A DNA stretch of 64,000 nucleotides from Pseudoalteromonas arctica A 37-1-2 (GCF_000238395.3 NZ_CP011025.1:1-64000), one strand, 5' to 3'; numbered from the stretch's first letter, positions 1-15,553 are shown. The notes: a model not told the origin generated them from the letters alone. Program-made: numbers and translations.

Positions 1-31
1 TCAACAATTTTATAAAAATCAATCTTTTACT

Positions 32-40
32 TGTGGATAA
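32..40 (-). promoter_or_regulatory. DnaA box upstream of dnaA
   Basis: The nonamer reads TTATCCACA on the minus strand, an exact match to the high-affinity DnaA box. It lies about 45 bases upstream of the dnaA -35 hexamer, where autoregulation by DnaA would be expected. It is the only perfect box I noticed here, so the replication origin itself is not shown to be within the window. Confidence 0.8.
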
Positions 41-83
41 AGTGTCTTCATAATACGCGGTCTTGGGTCGCTTATTGGACCAT

Positions 84-112
84 TTGAACGCAATAAATGT
101 ATGATTTATAAT
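84..112 (+). promoter_or_regulatory. dnaA promoter (-35 TTGAAC, -10 TATAAT)
   Basis: TTGAAC at 84-89 is separated by 17 bases from a perfect TATAAT at 107-112. Transcription would start near 118-120. That puts the upstream in-frame ATG at 118 on the transcription start itself, so it cannot have a ribosome binding site; this supports the GTG at 160 as the dnaA start. Confidence 0.7.
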
Positions 113-159
113 CATTAATGATGTGCGGGAATAAAAATTATATCTCTGGGAGTTTAACT

Positions 160-1548
160 GTGTATCTGTCGGTTTGGCAAAGTTGTTTATATGTATTGCA
201 AGATGAGTTGCCTTCGCAGCAATTCAGTATGTGGGTAAGACCGCTACAAGCAGAAAGTACCGAAGATACCTTGACGATTTATGCACCTAATCGCTTTGTG
301 CTTGATTGGGTGAGAGAAAAGTACCTAAATAGAATTAACGAATTACTAGTAGAGATTTGTGGTGTTGAAGCACCAAAACTACGTTTTGATGTAGGTAGTA
401 AGCCTTTATTAAATGCACAAGCTGCACCGGTTATAGAAACTCAATCGGCACCAAGTGCACACGCTTCAGCAAAACAACAGCCTCGCGAGCAAAAGCCAGT
501 TGTTGAACCTGCACCTAAGTCAGGTTACAAATCTAACATTAAAGAAAACTATACTTTTGATAGCTTTGTTGAAGGTAAATCAAACCAATTAGCAAAAGCT
601 GCGGCCACACAGGTTGCCGACAATCCTGGCTCTGCTTTTAACCCTGTATTTATATACGGTGGTACTGGTTTAGGTAAAACTCACTTATTACATGCAGTAG
701 GTAATGGCATTATGGCAAATAAGCCAGATGCTAAAATTGTTTACATGCATTCAGAACGCTTTGTTCAAGACATGGTAAAGGCACTTCAAAATAATGCGAT
801 AGAAGAATTTAAGCGTTATTACCGTAGTGTTGATGCATTAATGATTGATGATATTCAATTTTTTGCTAACAAAGAGCGTTCACAAGAAGAATTTTTTCAT
901 ACCTTTAATGCATTGCTTGAAGGCAACCAACAAATTATTTTAACCTCTGACCGTTACCCTAAAGAGATTGAAGGGGTTGAAGACAGGCTAAAATCACGTT
1001 TTGGTTGGGGATTAACAATTGCGATTGAGCCACCAGAGCTTGAAACACGCGTTGCTATTTTAATGAAAAAAGCCCAGCAAAGTAAGATTAACTTACCACA
1101 CGAAGTTGCCTTTTTTATTGCCAAAAAATTACGTTCAAATGTTCGTGAACTAGAGGGGGCACTTAACCGTGTAATCGCTAATGCGAACTTTACCGGTCGT
1201 CCTATTTCAATCGATTTTGTAAAAGAAGCGCTACGCGATTTACTTGCCTTGCAAGATAAACTGGTTACCATAGACAATATTCAGCGCACTGTTGCTGAGT
1301 ACTATCGAATTCGTATATCAGACCTGTTATCTAAGCGCCGCAGCCGCTCTATAGCGAGACCACGCCAGGTAGCTATGGCATTGTCTAAAGAATTAACTAA
1401 TCACAGCTTACCTGAGATTGGTGACGCATTTGGTGGGCGCGATCATACGACCGTATTACATGCATGTCGTAAGATAAAATCACTACGTGACGAAAGCCAC
1501 GAAATTAAAGAAGATTACCAAAACTTAATAAGAACATTGTCATCTTAG
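160..1548 (+). CDS. dnaA: Chromosomal replication initiator DnaA
   Basis: DnaA is the AAA+ protein that binds DnaA boxes, melts oriC and loads DnaB helicase. The 462-residue product has the usual order: an N-terminal DnaB-interaction domain beginning near LWQ-type residues ([15 protein letters not shown]), a variable Ala/Pro-rich linker, the ATPase domain with Walker A GGTGLGKT and Walker B LMIDDIQF, and a C-terminal DNA-binding domain with the DnaA signature around [16 protein letters not shown] start it at the GTG at 160, preceded by a GGGAG Shine-Dalgarno at 148-152. The in-frame ATG at 118 would add 14 residues absent from the family and coincides with the predicted transcript start. It is followed 13 bases later by dnaN, the usual operon partner. 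Confidence 0.98.
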   Translation: MYLSVWQSCLYVLQDELPSQQFSMWVRPLQAESTEDTLTIYAPNRFVLDWVREKYLNRINELLVEICGVEAPKLRFDVGSKPLLNAQAAPVIETQSAPSAHASAKQQPREQKPVVEPAPKSGYKSNIKENYTFDSFVEGKSNQLAKAAATQVADNPGSAFNPVFIYGGTGLGKTHLLHAVGNGIMANKPDAKIVYMHSERFVQDMVKALQNNAIEEFKRYYRSVDALMIDDIQFFANKERSQEEFFHTFNALLEGNQQIILTSDRYPKEIEGVEDRLKSRFGWGLTIAIEPPELETRVAILMKKAQQSKINLPHEVAFFIAKKLRSNVRELEGALNRVIANANFTGRPISIDFVKEALRDLLALQDKLVTIDNIQRTVAEYYRIRISDLLSKRRSRSIARPRQVAMALSKELTNHSLPEIGDAFGGRDHTTVLHACRKIKSLRDESHEIKEDYQNLIRTLSS

Positions 1549-1561
1549 GGCTGACTTTATT

Positions 1562-2665
1562 ATGCAAATAACAATATCAAGACAACAATTTTTAAAGCCA
1601 TTGGTGCAAGTGTCGGGCGCAATAGAGCGCAAACACACGTTGCCAATTTTATCTAACGTTTTGTTAGTGGTAGAAAACGGACAACTTTCAATGACGGGTA
1701 CTGACCTTGAAATTGAATTAGTTTCTGGCGTATTTGTAGGTGATGATATTGCCGATACAAAACTAACGTTACCCGCTAAAAAGTTACTCGATATTTGTAA
1801 AAGTCTACCAGATGGTTCAGACATTACTTTAAGCTTGCAAGAGCATCAATTACTTTTAACCAGTGGTAAAAGCCGTTTTTCATTAACTACTTTATCGGCT
1901 GATGATTTTCCTAATTTAGAAGAGTGGGACGGAGAGGTTGAATTTCAACTAACTCGTTTAGAGCTTCGTAAGTTACTCGAAAGCACGCATTTTTCGATGG
2001 CAAATCAAGACGTACGTTATTACTTAAATGGTATGTCGTTTGAAGTAGATAATACCGATATAAAAACAGTAGCAACAGATGGTCACCGTTTAGCTATAGC
2101 GCAAAAGCAATTAACGCAATCGCTTAATACACAACGTCAATTAATTATACCTCGCAAAGGTGTGCAAGAAATTATGCGCCTTATGGTAGCTGACGATGAA
2201 TTGGTAACAATTCAGTTTGGTGCTAACCATATCCGTATTATTGATATTGAGTTTACATTTACAAGTAAACTGGTTGATGGGCGTTTTCCCGATTACCGTC
2301 GTGTATTACCGCGTGGTGGCGACAAAGTAATTACAGCTAACCGAGAATGGTTACGTAATGCGTTCCAACGAGTGTCTATTTTATCTAATGAAAAGTTTCG
2401 TGGTGTACGCTTAAACTTATCAAACGGTTTATTAAAAATTACGGCCAACAACCCAGAGCAAGAACAAGCTGAAGAAGTTGTTGAAGTAAGTTACGAAGGT
2501 GCTGACCTAGAAATAGGGTTTAACGTGTCTTACGTATTAGACGTACTAAACACATTAAAAACAGAAGACGTACTATTTACATTAGCTGACTCAAACAGCA
2601 GTGCATTAATTGAAGGTGCAGGCGATGAAGAAGCAATGTACGTTGTTATGCCTATGCGTTTATAA
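1562..2665 (+). CDS. dnaN: DNA polymerase III beta sliding clamp
   Basis: The beta clamp encircles DNA and tethers DNA polymerase III and other replication and repair proteins. The 367-residue product (E. coli 366) starts with the family's N-terminus MQITISRQQFLKPLVQVSGA and ends in the conserved YVVMPMRL. All three structurally repeated clamp domains fit the length. It lies between dnaA (13 bases) and recF (15 bases), the standard replication operon, and probably shares the dnaA promoter. Confidence 0.99.
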   Translation: MQITISRQQFLKPLVQVSGAIERKHTLPILSNVLLVVENGQLSMTGTDLEIELVSGVFVGDDIADTKLTLPAKKLLDICKSLPDGSDITLSLQEHQLLLTSGKSRFSLTTLSADDFPNLEEWDGEVEFQLTRLELRKLLESTHFSMANQDVRYYLNGMSFEVDNTDIKTVATDGHRLAIAQKQLTQSLNTQRQLIIPRKGVQEIMRLMVADDELVTIQFGANHIRIIDIEFTFTSKLVDGRFPDYRRVLPRGGDKVITANREWLRNAFQRVSILSNEKFRGVRLNLSNGLLKITANNPEQEQAEEVVEVSYEGADLEIGFNVSYVLDVLNTLKTEDVLFTLADSNSSALIEGAGDEEAMYVVMPMRL

Positions 2666-2680
2666 GACTATAAATACATA

Positions 2681-3775
2681 ATGAGCTTAAGTCATTTGAG
2701 CCTCAAATATTTTCGTAATATTGAGGCGCTGACGCTAGAACCAGTTAACGGCGTTAATATAATATATGGTGAAAACGGCAGCGGAAAAACCAGCCTTTTA
2801 GAGGCTATCTATTACCTTTCTCACGGCAAATCTTTTCGTACTCCAAAACACAAAAGTATTATCGCGCATCAGCAAGAGCAGTTTGTAATTCACGGGCGCA
2901 AAACAATACACGACTTATCTATTCCAATTGGTATTAGTAAAACCCAAACGGGTGAAACTAATTTAAAAATTCAAGGTAAGGCGAGCCGTAAAATATCCGA
3001 ACTAGCTCAACTCATGCCAGTGCAAATTATTACACCAGAGAGCTATTCTTTATTTTTCGGTGGGCCTAAAGAGCGCAGAAAGTTTTTAGATTTAGGTTTG
3101 TTCCACGTGGAACATGAGTTCTTTTTTTTATGGCAATCGTTCAATAAAGTACTTAAACAACGTAATGCATTGTTAAAAACTAAGCCCAAGAATTATTTTG
3201 ACCAAATTAAGTTTTGGGACAAAGAATTTGTTAGACTGGCTGAAGAAATAAATAAATTAAGATTGGCGTATATAAGTAGGTTTAAGCAGCAGTTTTTTGA
3301 TAAAATGTGTGCAGAATTAACGCTTGTACGTGATTTAGAAATGACCTTTAACGCAGGTTGGAAAGAGACCGAATCTCTTGCAGATGCGTTAGAGCAAAAC
3401 TTTGAGCGAGATGCTCGCCAAGGGTTTACAAGTAAAGGCCCTCATAAGGCCGATTTTAGTTTTAGTGTCGCTGGCAACAGCGTGGAGAATACATTCTCAC
3501 GCGGTCAATTGAAGTTACTATTATATGCGTTAAAAGTTACGCAAAATAGCTTAATTGAGTCAGAGACAGATAAGCAATCTATATTGCTAATAGATGATCT
3601 ACCTTCAGAGTTAGGCGAAGATACAAAAGAGAAAGTGGGACAATTACTTGCTCACTGCAGTTCTCAAATTTTTATCTCTTCAATTTTGTCTGAAAGTATT
3701 TCTGCTGTGGTGGAACCCATGCAACGAGAACTACAAATGTTCCACGTGAAACATGGCAACCTAATAACAAGATAA
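2681..3775 (+). CDS. recF: DNA recombination and repair ATPase RecF
   Basis: RecF is an SMC-like ABC ATPase that works with RecO and RecR to load RecA at single-strand gaps. The 364-residue product shows Walker A GENGSGKT at residues 30-37 after the typical N-terminal LSLKYFRNI, and the ABC signature region FSRGQLK with Walker B ILLIDDLPSEL in the C-terminal part. Two parS-like 16-mers are embedded in the gene (3099-3114 and 3738-3753), so its sequence is probably also under selection as a ParB landing site. gyrB follows directly. Confidence 0.97.
   Translation: MSLSHLSLKYFRNIEALTLEPVNGVNIIYGENGSGKTSLLEAIYYLSHGKSFRTPKHKSIIAHQQEQFVIHGRKTIHDLSIPIGISKTQTGETNLKIQGKASRKISELAQLMPVQIITPESYSLFFGGPKERRKFLDLGLFHVEHEFFFLWQSFNKVLKQRNALLKTKPKNYFDQIKFWDKEFVRLAEEINKLRLAYISRFKQQFFDKMCAELTLVRDLEMTFNAGWKETESLADALEQNFERDARQGFTSKGPHKADFSFSVAGNSVENTFSRGQLKLLLYALKVTQNSLIESETDKQSILLIDDLPSELGEDTKEKVGQLLAHCSSQIFISSILSESISAVVEPMQRELQMFHVKHGNLITR
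3099..3114. other. parS-like site 1 (ParB centromere), inside recF
   Basis: TGTTCCACGTGGAACA is a perfect 16-base palindrome matching the conserved chromosomal parS consensus (TGTTYCACGTGRAACA type) recognised by ParB. It lies in the coding sequence of recF close to the presumed origin, where parS sites typically cluster. Confidence 0.85.
3738..3753. other. parS-like site 2 (ParB centromere), 3' end of recF
   Basis: TGTTCCACGTGAAACA is identical to the classical chromosomal parS consensus described in Bacillus and conserved across bacteria. It lies 639 bases after the first site, near the end of recF. Two such 16-mers within 0.7 kb are very unlikely by chance. Confidence 0.88.
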
Positions 3776-6214
<2,439 letters not shown>

Positions 6215-6232
6215 AAAATATTGCTTACATAG

Positions 6233-6260
6233 AAAAAGGAGCCTAATGGCTCCTTTTTTA
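6233..6260 (+). terminator. Rho-independent terminator after gyrB
   Basis: An 11-bp perfect stem (AAAAAGGAGCC / GGCTCCTTTTT) around a TAAT loop ends in a T run. It closes the dnaA-dnaN-recF-gyrB operon and would also work on the other strand. Confidence 0.92.
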
Positions 6261-6356
6261 TTTTCTTCAATTACACAAACTGCTTAAAACCTGAGTGTAC
6301 ACACGGTATACTAAGGGTAATTTTCACGCTACTTCTTAGATAGTAAAAAGCCAAAT

Positions 6357-7259
6357 ATGCAAAAATATGACGTAAAAACCTTTCAAGGTTTGATCCTGGC
6401 TTTACAGGATTATTGGGCGCAGCAAGGCTGTGTCATTATTCAACCACTTGATATGGAAGTGGGCGCAGGGACATTTCACCCGCAAACTTTTTTAAAGTCT
6501 ATTGGTCCAGAGCCAATGGCGAGTGCATACGTGCAACCGTGTCGTCGTCCTACCGATGGTCGCTACGGTGAAAATCCAAATCGCTTACAACACTACTACC
6601 AATTTCAGGTAGTTTTAAAGCCATCGCCAGATAACATCCAAGAGCTTTATTTAGGCTCTTTAGCGGCTATGGGTATCGATACACTAACTCACGAAGTTCG
6701 CTTTGTAGAAGACAACTGGGAATCACCTACGTTAGGTGCGTGGGGCCTAGGTTGGGAAATTTGGTTAAACGGCATGGAAGTAACGCAGTTTACCTACTTC
6801 CAACAAGTTGGTGGTATTGAGTGTTCACCAGTAACGGGTGAGATCACTTACGGCCTAGAGCGTTTAGCAATGTACATTCAAGGCGTAGATAGTATTTACG
6901 ACTTAGTATGGGCAGACGGTCCACTAGGGCGCGTAACCTACGGCGACGTGTTCCATCAAAATGAAGTAGAGCAGTCTACTTACAATTTTGAACACGCAAA
7001 CGTAGAAGACTTATTTGCTCAGTTTGATAAATGTGAAGCAGAGAGCCAAAAGTTAATTGAAGCAAACTTACCACTACCGGCTTACGAGCAAGTAATGAAA
7101 GCATCGCACGCATTTAACTTACTAGACGCACGCCACGCAATTTCGGTAACCGAACGTCAACGTTATATTTTACGCGTTCGTGCGTTATCAAAAGCGTGTG
7201 CACAAAGTTACTATGACAAACGCGAAGCACTTGGTTTCCCGCTGTGTAAGGATAAGTAA
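6357..7259 (+). CDS. glyQ: Glycyl-tRNA synthetase alpha subunit
   Basis: This is the catalytic alpha subunit of the tetrameric bacterial glycyl-tRNA synthetase, charging tRNA-Gly. The 300-residue product (E. coli 303) carries the class II signature stretches [28 protein letters not shown] and [19 protein letters not shown], and ends in LGFPLCK. glyS starts 2 bases after its stop, so both subunits are translationally coupled. Confidence 0.98.
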   Translation: MQKYDVKTFQGLILALQDYWAQQGCVIIQPLDMEVGAGTFHPQTFLKSIGPEPMASAYVQPCRRPTDGRYGENPNRLQHYYQFQVVLKPSPDNIQELYLGSLAAMGIDTLTHEVRFVEDNWESPTLGAWGLGWEIWLNGMEVTQFTYFQQVGGIECSPVTGEITYGLERLAMYIQGVDSIYDLVWADGPLGRVTYGDVFHQNEVEQSTYNFEHANVEDLFAQFDKCEAESQKLIEANLPLPAYEQVMKASHAFNLLDARHAISVTERQRYILRVRALSKACAQSYYDKREALGFPLCKDK

Positions 7260-7261
7260 GT

Positions 7262-9334
7262 ATGTCGTCAGCACAAAATTTATTAGTAGAAATTGGCACA
7301 GAAGAGTTGCCACCAAAAGCGCTGCGTAAATTAGCAGAAGCTTTTGCTGCAAACTTAACTGCAGAGCTAGAAACACTAGAGTTAGCACATCAAGGCGTAA
7401 GCTGGTATGCATCGCCTCGTCGTTTAGGTTTACAAGTAAAAGCGCTTGAAGCTAAGCAACAAGACAAAGAAGTTGAAAAACGCGGTCCAGCAACTAAAGC
7501 CGCATTTGACGGTGACGGTAACCCAACAAAAGCAGCTATGGGTTGGGCACGTGGTTGTGGTATTGAAGTAAAAGATGCACAAACACTCGAAACAGACAAA
7601 GGCGCATGGTTATTGCACATTGCTAAAGTAGCAGGGCAAGAAACTAAAACGCTAATGACAGGTGCAATTACTAAAGCGTTGGCTAAATTACCAATTCCTA
7701 AACCAATGCGTTGGGGCGCGAATAAAACACAATTTATTCGTCCTGTGCATACGGTAACTATTTTGTTTGGTGATGAGTTACTTGAAGGTGAGATCCTTGG
7801 TAAGAAAATAACTAACCAGCTTCAGGGTCATCGTTTTCACCACCCAGAAAAAATTAGTATAAACCATGCAGATGACGTTTTTGACGTACTTAAATCTGCC
7901 TACGTTATTGCTGATTACGAACAACGTAAAGCGCAAATTCGTACACAAATAGAAGAAGCTGCAAAAGCAGTTAACGCTATTGTTGCTATGGATGAAGATT
8001 TACTAGAAGAAGTAACATCACTTGTAGAGTGGCCAGTTACTTTAACGGCAACATTTGAAGAAGCATTTTTAGATGTGCCAGCCGAAGCGTTAATCTATAC
8101 CATGAAAGACGATCAAAAATACTTCCCGTTATTAGATCAAAACGGCAAACTTTTAAATAAATTTTTGTTTGTATCTAACATAGAAAGTAAAGATCCAAGT
8201 GTGGTTATTTCTGGTAACGAAAAAGTAGTGCGCCCGCGTTTAGCCGATGCACAGTTCTTCTTTGAAACAGATAAAAAGAAAACTCTAGAAAGCCGATTAG
8301 AATCGCTTGATAGCGTATTGTTCCAAAAGCAACTTGGTACGCTTAAAGATAAGTCTCAGCGTATTAGTGAACTTGCGGGTTACATTGCTGAGCAATTAGG
8401 TGCTGATAAAGACCTAGCACAGCGTGCAGGCTTATTAAGTAAAACTGACCTAATGACTGAAATGGTAATGGAATTTACCGACGTGCAAGGTGTAATGGGA
8501 ATGCATTACGCTCGCCACGATGGTGAAGCCGAAGATGTAGCCGTAGCGCAAAACGAGCAGTACATGCCACGCTTTGCAGGCGACAACTTACCTACAAACT
8601 TAATTAGCTGTGCAGTAGCTATTGCTGATAAGTTTGATACGCTGGTGGGTATTTTTGGTATAGGCCAGGCACCTAAAGGTGACAAAGACCCATTTGCTCT
8701 TCGTCGTGCTGCTATTGGTGCACTTCGCATTATGGTAGAAAAAGAACTACCACTTGATATTTTAGACCTAGTAGCTAAATCGCAAACATTGTTTGGCGAC
8801 AAGTTAACTAACTTAAATGTATCAACTGACGTATTTGAATTTATGCTAGGGCGCTTCCGTGCTTGGTATCAAGACGAAGGTATTGAAGTAGACGTAATTC
8901 AAGCAGTGCTTGCACGTCGTCCGACTAAACCTGTTGATTTTGATCGCCGTGTTAAAGCCGTAAGCCACTTCCGTACATTAGACGCAGCAGAAGCGCTTGC
9001 AGCAGCTAATAAGCGTGTAGGTAATATTCTGGCTAAAAACGACATTACCAGCCAAGGTAGTGTTGATGAGAGCTTATTAAGCGACGACGCTGAAAAAGTA
9101 TTAGCATCACAAGTAGCAAAATTTGCCACTGACCTTGCACCACTTTACGCAGATGGAAACTACCAAGAAGCATTAAGCCAATTGGCAGGTATTCGCGAAA
9201 GTGTTGATAACTTTTTTGACAACGTAATGGTTATGGCCGACGATGAAGCTGTTAAGCAAAATCGTCTTGCGCTGCTAAGCCAGTTAAGCGGATTGTTTTT
9301 AGGTATTGCAGATATTTCTGTTTTACAAAAATAA
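7262..9334 (+). CDS. glyS: Glycyl-tRNA synthetase beta subunit
   Basis: The beta subunit binds tRNA-Gly and is required for aminoacylation. The 690-residue product (E. coli 689) begins with the family hallmark [18 protein letters not shown]. It contains the conserved KRGP segment, the HD-domain region ([20 protein letters not shown]) and the [14 protein letters not shown] block before an anticodon-binding-like C-terminal domain. It forms a two-gene operon with glyQ. Confidence 0.98.
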   Translation: MSSAQNLLVEIGTEELPPKALRKLAEAFAANLTAELETLELAHQGVSWYASPRRLGLQVKALEAKQQDKEVEKRGPATKAAFDGDGNPTKAAMGWARGCGIEVKDAQTLETDKGAWLLHIAKVAGQETKTLMTGAITKALAKLPIPKPMRWGANKTQFIRPVHTVTILFGDELLEGEILGKKITNQLQGHRFHHPEKISINHADDVFDVLKSAYVIADYEQRKAQIRTQIEEAAKAVNAIVAMDEDLLEEVTSLVEWPVTLTATFEEAFLDVPAEALIYTMKDDQKYFPLLDQNGKLLNKFLFVSNIESKDPSVVISGNEKVVRPRLADAQFFFETDKKKTLESRLESLDSVLFQKQLGTLKDKSQRISELAGYIAEQLGADKDLAQRAGLLSKTDLMTEMVMEFTDVQGVMGMHYARHDGEAEDVAVAQNEQYMPRFAGDNLPTNLISCAVAIADKFDTLVGIFGIGQAPKGDKDPFALRRAAIGALRIMVEKELPLDILDLVAKSQTLFGDKLTNLNVSTDVFEFMLGRFRAWYQDEGIEVDVIQAVLARRPTKPVDFDRRVKAVSHFRTLDAAEALAAANKRVGNILAKNDITSQGSVDESLLSDDAEKVLASQVAKFATDLAPLYADGNYQEALSQLAGIRESVDNFFDNVMVMADDEAVKQNRLALLSQLSGLFLGIADISVLQK

Positions 9335-9351
9335 CACCGATTAGCAATTTT

Positions 9352-9377
9352 AAAAGCCAGCGTTTTGCTGGCTTTTT
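9352..9377 (+). terminator. Rho-independent terminator after glyS
   Basis: AAAAGCCAGC pairs with GCTGGCTTTT around a GTTTT loop and is followed by T-rich sequence. It ends the glyQS transcript. Confidence 0.9.
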
Positions 9378-9409
9378 AGTTTTCACTGTATGCAAAGGAA
9401 ACCCCATTG

Positions 9410-9859
9410 ATGATTTCTATGAAACGAATTTTAACTTTAGCAATTGCTGGTTTACTTACTGCCTGTACAAGCCAAATTTCGATTAACGATGTATTGCCAC
9501 AGCAAGAGCTTGACCGCACAATTTACTTACGTGGCGACTTTACACTGTGGGATGCAGAACCCCAGTATCAGTTTGCGCCAGTTGGACCCGCGCTTTATCA
9601 AGCGCAAGTTAAATTTAGTACGCCTGGTAAAGTGTACGAATTTAAAATAGCCGATGCCGATTTTAGTGAAGGCTACAACTGTGGTTACAGCGATGCACAA
9701 CCAGCAGGACAAAGCCTAACACTCGGCCAGCCAGCTATCGCAGACTGTAATACTATTTATAACTACTTTAGTTTCACACCAGCAATCAAAGGCACATACA
9801 TAGTAAGTATTGATTACAGTGACTACGACAAGCCACAAGTGACGATAACGAAGAAGTGA
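9410..9859 (+). CDS. Small lipoprotein with possible carbohydrate-binding-like fold
   Basis: I do not recognise this 149-residue protein as a named gene. It has an N-terminal lipoprotein signal (MKRILTLAIAGLLTAC, lipobox LTAC), so it should be lipid-anchored. The mature part reads like one beta-sandwich: a YLRGDFTLWD start, a GKVYEFKIADADF core and a NYFSFTP...GTYIVSIDY end. This resembles the short N-terminal domains of pullulanase-type glycoside hydrolases, but that is an inference from pattern only. An AAGGAA Shine-Dalgarno at 9395-9400 favours the ATG at 9410; a second in-frame ATG at 9419 would give a more compact signal peptide. The next gene starts 57 bases downstream with no terminator between. 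Confidence 0.7.
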   Translation: MISMKRILTLAIAGLLTACTSQISINDVLPQQELDRTIYLRGDFTLWDAEPQYQFAPVGPALYQAQVKFSTPGKVYEFKIADADFSEGYNCGYSDAQPAGQSLTLGQPAIADCNTIYNYFSFTPAIKGTYIVSIDYSDYDKPQVTITKK

Positions 9860-9916
9860 TAGCTGTATTTTTAAAGCTGATCGAGTGAATTAATGGATTT
9901 GTGACAAGGACGTTGT

Positions 9917-11620
9917 ATGAAAGATAAAATAGAGTACTTATTGAAAGATGATTCGATGCCTAAAATGGTATTACTAAATGGTGCATGGGGATCAGGTAAG
10001 ACATTCTGGATAGAGAATAATTTATTAACCGATGACGAATACCTTTATTTATCTTTAAATGGCTTAGGCTCGATAGATGATTTTTATTCTAATTTAATTT
10101 CGAAATTCTTTTTTAATAAGAATATTAAGGCAGAAGATTCAAGTTCTTTTCTAGATGGATTACAAAATGTACTAGGGAACTTTAATCAGGAAAACAAAGG
10201 TTTAATCTCAGGTTTAGTTTCTGGCTTTAAAGGTGCTGCAGTTGCAAAGGCTATTTCATCTATTAAGAATAGAATAATTGTACTTGATGATGTTGAAAGG
10301 ATTGTTAAACCCAACCTAGCAAAGGAAATAATGGGGATCTGTCAAAGCCTTTCTCAAAAGAATGATAAGTTAAAATTTATTTTCGCAACAAACGTAAATG
10401 AGCTGAAGTTTGAAAATACACATACTTTAATTGAAAAAAATTTTTCTGGTACAGTTGAGTTTAAAATTAATGAAGATGATTTTTTTCAGATCGTGAAAGA
10501 AAATATAGCGGATATTGCAACTTACGGGGTTGAGGTACTTAATAAATTAGAGCTAAGAAATATAAGAATATTAAAACGAGCAAAAAGTAAATATTTGTCT
10601 TTAATTGAGGAAGTAGAGAAAGATAACTCAACCAATAATCTTGATGTTATAAAAGGCCGAAAGTCTTTGTTTAAGGATGTGGTAAGTATTTACTATATGC
10701 AAATGGATATAGGTTTTGATATTGATAAAATAAAGTCCCAAGCTAGGGATATGGTAACTGAGAGTCAGCCCAATCTACCTGAAATCGAATCCACAATTTT
10801 GGTTGACCATATAGTTTCAAGTAAGTCACTTGAGTTTGAAGACGTCTTAAAAAGTTATTATCCAGTAAAAGTACTAACTTTCGATCTACTTTTATCTAGA
10901 GGGGCAAAAGTTTTAACCGAAATAGATGAAGCTCAAATATATGAATACCTGCAGTCATTAGAAAGTATTATCACTAATGAAGAAAACCCAGAATTATTAC
11001 GTTGGTTTTATGCTGTAGACGTTATATGTGAGCTAGATAAATATAAGTTTATAGAAGAGCTCGCATGGATACCTACAACTGAAAGCTCTCTAGTAGAAAG
11101 CATCTTGAAAAACTATCTGCCAAATGTTTTTGATACTTCGGCACCAATGAGTGGAAGAAGAGGTTATAGAACAGGGCAATTTTATAGCGAGGAATTAAAT
11201 CAAAAATTTGAAAGTGTTCTGGATGAATTAAAAGAAGTTAAGCAAGGAGAAAAAATAAAATATCTAGAAGGTGAAATTCTTAAAGGTTGGACAAGTGATT
11301 TAGATTCAAGGGTTTACAAGGAATATCGAGCAGCGAGCCTTTTCTCTTTATTTCAGAATTCGAATAAGTTTGTCCAAGCATTAACAGAACACTGGTCAAT
11401 ACAACAAGTAAACTTATTTAGAAATTTTGTAGAGGATAGATATAAAGTAAACTTTAATAATAGTAGTCTTATTGAAGAGCTAAGTTTTCTAGTAAATATA
11501 AAAAAAGGGCTTTTTGAATACACGCAGCAGAAATGTGGTTTAAAAATTGGTTTTTTAAACCAATTAATCGAAAGTTTAAATTTAATTATAAATACAATGG
11601 AAAATTCTCAAAAAGATTAA
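9917..11620 (+). CDS. KAP-like P-loop NTPase, orphan accessory gene
   Basis: This 567-residue protein is a P-loop NTPase of the KAP/STAND type. Walker A GAWGSGKT is at residues 22-29, Walker [10 protein letters not shown] at about 120-128 (compare the KAP pattern hhIDDLDR), and a sensor-like IFATNVNEL follows. The remaining ~400 residues are alpha-helical-looking, charged and unrecognised, with no membrane segments visible. The DNA is clearly more AT-rich than its neighbours and uses AGA, AGG and ATA codons freely, as expected for recently acquired DNA. It starts behind an AAGGA ribosome site and its stop overlaps that of tusA within a shared TTAA. KAP-type NTPases are often found in phage-defence loci, which is the best guess for its role; no partner gene is present. 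Confidence 0.85.
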   Translation: MKDKIEYLLKDDSMPKMVLLNGAWGSGKTFWIENNLLTDDEYLYLSLNGLGSIDDFYSNLISKFFFNKNIKAEDSSSFLDGLQNVLGNFNQENKGLISGLVSGFKGAAVAKAISSIKNRIIVLDDVERIVKPNLAKEIMGICQSLSQKNDKLKFIFATNVNELKFENTHTLIEKNFSGTVEFKINEDDFFQIVKENIADIATYGVEVLNKLELRNIRILKRAKSKYLSLIEEVEKDNSTNNLDVIKGRKSLFKDVVSIYYMQMDIGFDIDKIKSQARDMVTESQPNLPEIESTILVDHIVSSKSLEFEDVLKSYYPVKVLTFDLLLSRGAKVLTEIDEAQIYEYLQSLESIITNEENPELLRWFYAVDVICELDKYKFIEELAWIPTTESSLVESILKNYLPNVFDTSAPMSGRRGYRTGQFYSEELNQKFESVLDELKEVKQGEKIKYLEGEILKGWTSDLDSRVYKEYRAASLFSLFQNSNKFVQALTEHWSIQQVNLFRNFVEDRYKVNFNNSSLIEELSFLVNIKKGLFEYTQQKCGLKIGFLNQLIESLNLIINTMENSQKD

Positions 11621-11859
11621 TCCAAACCTTTCTTTACCACATACCTATACGGTGCTTCTTCTGCATCTTTAGCCACCAGCGTGTGATCCATAAACGTACA
11701 AAAACTCGGAATGTCGCGAGTGGTTGATGGGTCATCTGCGGTTATTAATAACGTTTCACCATCACTCATTTTACGAATAGCAGCACGTACCATCATTACT
11801 GGCTCTGGACAGCGAAGACCTATGGCATCTAATTGGTGATCGGGATTATCAAAGCTCAT
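11617..11859 (-). CDS. tusA: Sulfur carrier protein TusA
   Basis: TusA accepts persulfide sulfur from IscS and passes it to TusBCD for 2-thiolation of tRNA wobble uridine, and to molybdenum cofactor metabolism. The 80-residue product (E. coli 81) has the diagnostic LRCPEPVM motif with the sulfur-carrying Cys17 and the [14 protein letters not shown] stretch. It is transcribed alone on the minus strand; its stop codon overlaps that of the convergent ATPase gene. Confidence 0.97.
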   Translation of the reverse strand: MSFDNPDHQLDAIGLRCPEPVMMVRAAIRKMSDGETLLITADDPSTTRDIPSFCTFMDHTLVAKDAEEAPYRYVVKKGLD

Positions 11860-12175
11860 AATAAATTGGCCTGTTTAATTAAAGTGATTGCTGTGTACGC
11901 GAGTGCTTAGGTATAGCAATTAATAAGTTTGGGAGTTTAACGCAATTTTAAGTGTAATTTAACTATTTTACTTATCTTAATATGCCCATATTATTTGAAA
12001 CTTTATTGCTGCAAAAGACTTTATTTAATAATACGCCCGATCACATAATTACGCTGTTACATGCTTGTTTGATAAAGGGTCGTTTTCACTTAATTAAAGC
12101 TAATAAAAAAGGCGAACTGAATAAAATCAGTCCGCCTTTTTAATCACCAAGATGGTTTTACATGTTTAAAACTAA
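11860..12175. other. Intergenic region between fadA and tusA
   Basis: This roughly 315-base gap holds the AT-rich upstream region of tusA (minus strand) and, at its left-strand end, the fadA terminator. I see no convincing gene: the only open stretch (plus strand from about 11981) runs through the terminator stem. Confidence 0.6.
12105..12142 (-). terminator. Terminator after fadA
   Basis: AAAAAGGCGAACTGA faces TCAGTCCGCCTTTTT across a short ATAAAA loop, with one mismatch in the stem. It lies 34 bases beyond the fadA stop and has T runs for both directions. Confidence 0.8.
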
Positions 12176-15509
<3,334 letters not shown>

Positions 15510-15536
15510 TATTATTCTCCCTAGTTGACGAACTAA

Positions 15537-15553
15537 GACTGGTACGATGAGTT
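15537..15553. promoter_or_regulatory. Possible FadR operator upstream of fadB
   Basis: GACTGGTACGATGAGTT keeps the CTGGTACGA core of the E. coli fadB FadR operator (ATCTGGTACGACCAGAT, as I recall it) and matches it at 12 of 17 positions, but the right half-site is degenerate. It lies 28 bases upstream of the fadB start. A PsrA-type regulator is an alternative. Confidence 0.4.

Noticed and set aside
118..159. N-terminal extension of DnaA from the ATG at 118
   Set aside because: It lies on the predicted transcript start, has no ribosome site and is not conserved in DnaA.
9444..9712. Short overlapping frames on both strands in the lipoprotein gene
   Set aside because: They are shadows of the supported frame and have no separate translation signal.
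11981..12142. Open frame of about 52 codons on the plus strand between tusA and fadA
   Set aside because: It has no clear ribosome site and its 3' part is the fadA terminator stem.
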